Part shown: one piece after another, positions 59,401 to 62,960 of the stretch
How the letters are laid out: the number at the start of each line of letters is the position of its first letter
Numbering within the stretch: position 1 is the first letter of the stretch
NCBI GenBank assembly: GCA_030446525.1
Contig: JAUJNC010000005.1
Coordinates: 1-62,960 of the forward strand
Length of the DNA stretch: 62,960 bases
Source: Armatimonadaceae bacterium
GTDB lineage: Bacteria; Armatimonadota; Armatimonadia; Armatimonadales; Armatimonadaceae
Direction: 5' to 3'
Notes under the pieces: generated by a model
What the model saw: the letters and a program-made list of their open reading frames with translations, nothing else
The model's database searches: none
Told to the model about the DNA's origin: nothing
Translations under genes and position numbers: made by a program

Positions 59401-60318
59401 CAGCAGCGCCCGGTGGCGTGCTACCGACGCTTCTCTTTCTGGTTGCGCTAGAGAGGGAGCGTCTTCGCTGTCGGTGAGGAGGAAGGTCACCGTGCCCGTG
59501 GGCAACGGCTCCAGGGCCGCGAGAGGCGTGGGAGGGGCGGCAGGTGTCTGGCTACTCGACGACTGCCGTTCCACCTGCCGGGCCAGTGCAAGGGTGGCGG
59601 CCGAGGGGTCCTCCCCCAGCTCCTGTTCCAGCAGCCGCTCCAGCTCGTGAAACTGGCGCAGGGCGGCGGCGGGCTGACCGGCAGCGGCCAGCAGGCGCAT
59701 CAGGTCCTGGTGGGCTTCCTCCCGGAGCGGGTCGACGCTCACCGCCCGGCGGGCAAAGTCCAGGGCGCGGTTCAAATCACCGGCCTGCTCCAGGTGCCCG
59801 ATCAGCTGGCCGATGGCCCCGAAGAACAGCCCGGCGAGGCGCTCCTTCTCGGGCGCGATCCACCCCTCGTAGTAGCCCGGCAGAAGCTCACCGCGGTAAA
59901 TGTCCACCGCCTCGACGAGAAGCTGCGTCCGTTCGGTAGTGCTTGCCGCGCGCGCCGCCGACGCAAGCTTTGCTTCGAACTCGGCCACGTCGGTGGTGAC
60001 CGTCCTGGGATTGAGCTGCACCGTGAAGCGGTCCGCAATCAGGATGGCACCCGCCGGCGTGCCGGGCGGCTCCATCTGGTGTCGCAACGAGGAAAGCGCC
60101 TGGCGCAGATTGCGGAGACCTGCCCCTCGATCGCCCTCGGGCCAGAGCATCTCGATGAGCACTTCGCGCGCGTGCTTTTGCCCGCGGTAACGAGCCAAGT
60201 ACGCCAGCAGGGCGCCGGTCTTTTGTGTCCGGAAGCGGGTGATGACCCGGGGGGCAGCGGGCTCTGTCTCACGCGCACAGAGCCCCCCCAACAACTCGAT
60301 TCTCCACAGGATCTCCAT
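56449..60318 (-). CDS. BTAD / degenerate cyclase / NB-ARC / TPR regulator with transposase-like zinc-ribbon-HTH tail
   Basis: ATG 60318 (MEILWRIELLGGLCARETEP) is preferred for GCGGAGG 5 nt upstream; a GTG 9 codons earlier is possible. The 1,289-residue frame is unbroken. Its order is: winged helix and BTAD (to ~230, YRGELLPGYYEGWIAPEKER); a class III cyclase-like domain from ~275 (GTVTFLLTDSEDAPS where active members have TDIEGS), lacking metal-binding Asp and so probably inactive; NB-ARC with TLTGPGGSGKTRLAIEAARR near 485; TPRs from ~800 to ~1,110. The C-terminus from ~1,200 is CPSCSSSEHQIKAG...YQCQRCHRIY, a C4 zinc ribbon, then LHDQGQSVRRIAQLLGVAPQ, a helix-turn-helix as in IS1 InsA. It is probably a ligand- or stress-responsive activator with two DNA-binding ends. 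Confidence 0.85.
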   Translation of the reverse strand: MEILWRIELLGGLCARETEPAAPRVITRFRTQKTGALLAYLARYRGQKHAREVLIEMLWPEGDRGAGLRNLRQALSSLRHQMEPPGTPAGAILIADRFTVQLNPRTVTTDVAEFEAKLASAARAASTTERTQLLVEAVDIYRGELLPGYYEGWIAPEKERLAGLFFGAIGQLIGHLEQAGDLNRALDFARRAVSVDPLREEAHQDLMRLLAAAGQPAAALRQFHELERLLEQELGEDPSAATLALARQVERQSSSSQTPAAPPTPLAALEPLPTGTVTFLLTDSEDAPSLAQPEREASVARHRALLRRAFRQHGGRLVQEAPAAFTVAFARASDALACAITAQRAVASEVWPVRVRMAIDTREVRAKEGKDPQAVLKPAVRLLLAAHGGQILVSEETAALLRRDLEPGVRLRDLGRYHTHRVPGDLPTPERLFEALYPDMARQDFPPVRAEPAHTPHLPPSLTRFFGREQELAHLQGMLFSGDTRLLTLTGPGGSGKTRLAIEAARRLAGAFAGAVWFVPLADVGEARLLPDWVHTALRLPRAAQVEPLEQVVEALSQQRSLLVLDNLEHLPDKGAALVRTLLTRTPTLTILATSRQVLGLEGEREFVVPVLPTPGGAGTPEWLIQFASVQLFVDRAQAVRPDFQVTGHNAPAVADLCARLEGIPLAIELAAARSQVLTPGQMLAQFAHRFDLLVRHRRDAPERHRSLWAALDWSYRLLSSPLQRFFCRLSVFRGGWTAEAAAAVCEEPLALDHLAELRRCSLVLAEESVPDMRFRMLETLREYADGQLSLEEQGALKRRHRDFFLGLVQSQPKPGEPEHVVYLDRLEAEHGNLRAALEGCEATENGAEAALKLAVGLHRFWSVRGYLTEGRECLKRVLEREGASGRTLARASALHEAGTLAASQGDQVAARALFEEALAIRRDLSDTLGVGVSLHQLANVMTRQGDYAAAQALLEESLARLREIGDRGNFAFSVNALGWIACLQGNYERGRALHAEALAIFREIKDRLGMAVSLNNLGCVARDQREYALARTLFEESLALYRELGHRGGAAGSLDNLGKVALRQEDYASARSLCGEALRTVGEQGDRRKSAESLGSLAALAAAQGGRRLGAERAARLHGAAEALREAIGAPLPLSERAGYERTVSDTRAALGEEAFAAAWGEGRAMTLEQAVAYALEETKGSVEASVQQCVVPPEEVASPTCPSCSSSEHQIKAGFNRGGSQRYQCQRCHRIYTPKKKSQGYSEEVRLEALRLHDQGQSVRRIAQLLGVAPQSVANWIKAHQADLPAR

Positions 60319-60552
60319 TCTGCCTCCGCTTGCTTCACTGCTCACGCCGACCTCGGTGGCGCAGAAGCGGTCTCTACAAACCTGCGGCCCGGACAGAGAT
60401 TTCCCCCGACGATGGGGTTGTCTCTATGCCGGCTCTGTCAGTTTATCAGGCTGCCGTATAAGGCGAACGTTCTCTGGACAACCGCCTACCTCCTCCTGCG
60501 GGCGCGAAACAAAGAACGGGTCCACGGGCGCCTTCCGGGCGAAAAAGCGGCC

Positions 60553-60582
60553 TTGACTCCCCCGCGCGCGGCGTGCTATATT
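60553..60582 (+). promoter_or_regulatory. Promoter of the truncated cyclase copy
   Basis: TTGACT (60553-60558) and TATATT (60577-60582) are separated by 18 nt, with the ATG at 60591 only 8 nt further on. It is the duplicate of the promoter at 61518-61547. Confidence 0.6.
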
Positions 60583-60590
60583 GGGGCGCG

Positions 60591-60689
60591 ATGGTGATTC
60601 GGGACATCACAATGCCGTTGCGCGCGGGCCTGCCCACCTGGCCGGGCGAGCCGGGTCCCCAGTTCCGCCTTACCGCATCACAGGTCTAG
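60591..60689 (+). pseudogene. Truncated duplicate of the cyclase gene 5' end
   Basis: The frame MVIRDITMPLRAGLPTWPGE continues PGPQFRLTASQV then TAG at 60687-60689. It matches the first 30 residues of the intact gene at 61555 (MLIRDITTPLRAGLPTWPGE). Similarity to that gene ends at the Ser-Gln codons, where unrelated DNA begins. It could still be transcribed, yielding a 32-residue peptide. Confidence 0.75.
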
Positions 60690-60845
60690 GTTGCGGGCGA
60701 AGCCCGCTTGCTCTAGCCCGCGGCAGTGGGCTTTGCGGGTACAATATAAGTATCGGGTCGATCGAGTGCGCGTACCACGGACTGGGTGAGCGTCGTAGAG
60801 CTTTATGGTACCGGAGGGTAACCAGCCCCTAGAAAGGAGAGCGCC

Positions 60846-61419
60846 ATGGCAATCGCCGAGGAGACGGTCACCGAGCAGGCGGGGGTCGATTCACCACCAG
60901 GGAGTTTTGAAGATGGTGGAGGGCGGCGTCTTTGACGAGCGGGAAGGGAAGATAGAGCTGGAGGGAGGGAGCATCATCGAGGTGGCACCACCGGGACCGG
61001 AGCACGCGGTCTCTAACATCGAGCTGTACGACCTGATGAAAGCCAGTCTTCAGGGCCTGCCCTGCCGGGTGTGCTTCGGGACGGGCATCCCCCTCCCTCC
61101 CGACGGCACGAAGTACCCGGACGTGTGCGTCCTTCAGGGCGGGCGTGACCGGTACCGTCACAACTGGGCGGAGCCGAAGGACGTGCTGCTCGTGGTGGAG
61201 GTGGCCTACACCACGCTCGAATCCGACATGCAGAAAAAGGGCCTGCTCTACGCGCAGGCGGGCATCCCGGAATACTGGCTCGTGGACGTAAGTGGCGAGG
61301 TCACCGTCAAGAAGACCCAGCCCACCAACCAGGGCTACAGGCGGGCCAAAGCCCACGTCGAAACGATAGCCATGGACGCCTTCCCGGAGCGCGTGATGCG
61401 CTTCACGCACATCTTCTAG
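60846..61419 (+). CDS. Uma2-family (DUF820) PD-(D/E)XK nuclease-like protein
   Basis: ATG 60846 (MAIAEETVTEQAG) has AAAGGAG 7 nt upstream. A single missing base near 60909, in a T-run, then shifts into the frame giving REF/LKMVEGGVFDEREGKIELE. The body has GGSIIEVAPPGPEHAVSNIE, PLPPDGTKYPDVCVLQGG and VLLVVEVAYTTLESDMQKKG, then AGIPEYWLVD. The D of YPDV, E of VVEV and K of QKK form the PD-(D/E)XK site typical of Uma2 proteins. These are often found in large paralogous families, and their biological role is poorly known. It lies between the truncated and intact copies of the cyclase gene. Confidence 0.8.
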
Positions 61420-61517
61420 GGTCACTGCAAACGTATTCTGCCACAGGATACGCTTTGCGGCGCAGAAAACCTCCTCACCTTTAGATGCGTCCGTCCTGAG
61501 GGAAGGGCGTTAGGTCC

Positions 61518-61547
61518 TTGACCCTGACCTGCGCGGCGTGCTATACT
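61518..61547 (+). promoter_or_regulatory. Leaderless promoter of the cyclase gene
   Basis: TTGACC (61518-61523) and TATACT (61542-61547) are 18 nt apart; the ATG at 61555 is 7 nt downstream. Duplicate of 60553-60582. Confidence 0.65.
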
Positions 61548-61554
61548 GGGCGCG

Positions 61555-62214
61555 ATGCTGATTCGGGACATTACGACGCCGCTGCGCGCAGGCCTGCCTA
61601 CCTGGCCGGGCGAGCCGGGTCCGGAGTTCCGCCTCACCGCTTCCCATGCGGCGGGCAACGGGGTGGACCTTACCCGCCTTACGATGGGCGCGCATACGGG
61701 AACGCATCTGGACGCCCCCCGGCACTTCGTTGCCGGCGCGAGCCTGGTGACCGGGCTGGACCTGAATGTTCTTATTGGCCCGGCGCGCGTGGTCGCGTAC
61801 GACGGCGACGGCCCCATCCCGACCGCGTTCTTCGAGGCGCAAAACCTTCCCGACCCCTTGCCACGGCTTCTAATACGCTGCGCCAGGAACGCCGGGGCGC
61901 TCGAGCGCGACACCTTTTTTGAGGACTACGTCGGCATCGCCCCGGAGGCGGCACAGTGGCTGGTGGCGCGCGGCAACCGGCTGGTCGGGATCGACTACCT
62001 GTCCATCGGGGCGTACCGGAGCGGAAACGTGGCGACGCACCGGACCCTGCTGGGCGCCAACGTGATCATCGTCGAGGGGCTGGACCTGCGCGGCGTCGAG
62101 CCGGGCGCCTACACGCTGATCTGCCTGCCGCTCGCCCTCCCCGCGGACGGCTCGCCCTGCCGCGCCGTGCTGCTCCCCGACGGCGCCCTCCCCGACCCGC
62201 TCGAAAGCGCTTAG
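61555..62214 (+). CDS. Cyclase-family metal-dependent hydrolase (kynurenine formamidase-like)
   Basis: This intact 219-residue protein begins MLIRDITTPLRAGLPTWPGE. It has MGAHTGTHLDAPRHFVAG, the HxGTHxDxPxHF zinc-binding signature of the cyclase/KynB family, and later VGIDYLSIGAYR and ANVIIVEGLDLRGVEPGAYT. Family members hydrolyse formyl-kynurenine or related amides or lactones. No other tryptophan-catabolic genes are nearby, so the substrate is not assigned. Its promoter is 7 nt from the start codon, so translation is probably leaderless. The debranching-domain gene follows after 16 nt. Confidence 0.85.
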   Translation: MLIRDITTPLRAGLPTWPGEPGPEFRLTASHAAGNGVDLTRLTMGAHTGTHLDAPRHFVAGASLVTGLDLNVLIGPARVVAYDGDGPIPTAFFEAQNLPDPLPRLLIRCARNAGALERDTFFEDYVGIAPEAAQWLVARGNRLVGIDYLSIGAYRSGNVATHRTLLGANVIIVEGLDLRGVEPGAYTLICLPLALPADGSPCRAVLLPDGALPDPLESA

Positions 62215-62230
62215 AAGGAAAGAACCGCCT

Positions 62231-62960
62231 ATGCTTCCCCTCGGAACCACCGAGCTAACGCCGTTCGAGGCCGCCGCCGGGCGCGAATGGCTCAGCGCGA
62301 ACGGCATCGGCGGCTTCGCCTCCGGCAGCGTCGCCGGGGCGTGCACGCGCCGCTACCACGCCCTGCTGGTCGCCGCGCTCCGCCCCCCGCTCGGCCGCAT
62401 GACGCTGCTTTCCAAGGTGGACGAGACGGTCACCGTGCTCGACAGCCACTTCGACCTGTCCACGAACCGGTATCCCGGCGGCGTGGTCTTCCCCGACGGC
62501 TGGCGCTACCTGTCCCAGTTCACGCCCTGGCCCGTCCCGACCTGGACGTACCGCATGCCCGGCGACACGGTGCTGGTCAAGCGGGTGTACCTGGCGCGCG
62601 GCAAGAACACGGTCTACGTCACCTACACGCTGCGCGAGGCGCCCGGCAACGTGACCCTGACGCTCACCCCCCTGGTGGCCTGGAAGGACTACCACGCCGA
62701 GATGCACGCGTGGCCGGGGTTCCCCGCCGCGCAGGGGACGGAGGTGGGCGGGTACTTCGTCCGGCCGACCGAGGACGCCCCGATGACCCTCGCCGACGAC
62801 CTGCGGCGCACGTTTTTGTTCGAGGCGCTGTCCGACGACCAGATGGCCTGGCTGCTGGAACGCGCCACCGAGGTCCAGGCGCCCGCCGGCGAGCAGATCC
62901 TCAGCTTCACCGAGCCGGCCGACGCCCTCTACGTGCTGATCGAGGGGAGATGCAGGTGAC
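62231..62960 (+). CDS. Glycogen-debranching N-domain joined to a cyclic-nucleotide-binding domain (partial at window edge)
   Basis: The first ~175 residues match the N-terminal domain of bacterial glycogen debranching enzyme (GREWLSANGIGGFASGSVAG, TRRYHALLVAALRPPLGRMT, VYLARGKNTVYVTYTLRE). The text then changes in frame at PTEDAP to MTLADDLRRTFLFEALSDDQ and APAGEQILSFTEPADALYVL, the start of a cNMP-binding domain. The catalytic GH-type barrel of debranching enzymes is not present before the junction. The stop TGA at 62957 is probably false: restoring one G near 62947 gives IEGEMQV, as CNB domains read. It could be a genuine fusion, a deletion between two genes or a misassembly. GGAA lies upstream of ATG 62231. 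Confidence 0.6.

Noticed and set aside
62950..62960. Stop codon at the end of the debranching/cNMP frame
   Set aside because: Adding one G gives the expected IEGEMQV continuation, so the TGA is probably false.

Overview
This is a high-GC bacterial window of about 63 kb. No rRNA or tRNA gene was found to fix the taxonomy. The gene content is a DUF1501/heme-c protein pair, CARDB and SBBP surface proteins, a PEP-CTERM protein, BTAD-NB-ARC-TPR regulators, a Pnkp/Hen1 RNA-repair pair and a his operon. Together with probable leaderless promoters this suggests a little-cultured lineage such as Armatimonadota or a neighbour; that placement is inference. Many genes are broken by single-base indels, mostly in short homopolymers. 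Two near-identical 197/196-bp internal repeats differ by one A in an A run, and a 13-copy WD40 DNA repeat varies in G-run length. Most frame breaks are therefore probably consensus errors, and such genes are given here as one CDS with the breaks noted.

Layout. 1-7.3 kb: partial Nif3-like gene (-), divergent from a plus-strand operon of a CxxCH protein, a DUF1501 protein and a SUMF1-type protein. 7.4-17.5 kb (-): glycine-rich secreted protein, giant CARDB-repeat protein, two-domain peroxiredoxin, secreted alpha/beta hydrolase. The peroxiredoxin has an in-frame UGA exactly at its peroxidatic Cys position, followed by a SECIS-like hairpin, so it is a candidate selenoprotein. 17.7-26 kb: first BTAD-NB-ARC-TPR regulator, MFS exporter, a complete IS481-family element with TIRs and target duplication, a clan GH-A-like glycoside hydrolase and a resolvase remnant. 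26-30 kb: ankyrin/CxxCH/alpha-toroid fusion, truncated aldo-keto reductase, primary-type sigma factor. 30-36.3 kb: Pnkp and Hen1 separated by an OYE-type flavin oxidoreductase, then a BtpA-like protein. 36.4-41.2 kb: copper-amine-oxidase-N-like protein, three PspB-like coiled-coil paralogs, hisA-hisH-hisB, and a sulfite-oxidase-fold enzyme. 41.5-56 kb (-): a repeat-rich block of secreted proteins (two lipase-like paralogs, SBBP propellers, FN3-tailed proteins, WD40 protein, PEP-CTERM protein). 56.4-63 kb: second BTAD/NB-ARC/TPR regulator carrying a degenerate cyclase domain and a transposase-like zinc-ribbon/HTH tail, then a duplicated promoter and 5' end of a cyclase gene, a Uma2-type nuclease, the intact cyclase, and a glycogen-debranching N-domain joined to a cNMP-binding domain at the window edge.

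The most unusual items are the UGA-containing peroxiredoxin, the regulator fused to a transposase-like DNA-binding tail, the palindromic repeat inserted in frame into pnkp, and the set of -10 boxes lying 6-8 nt before start codons.
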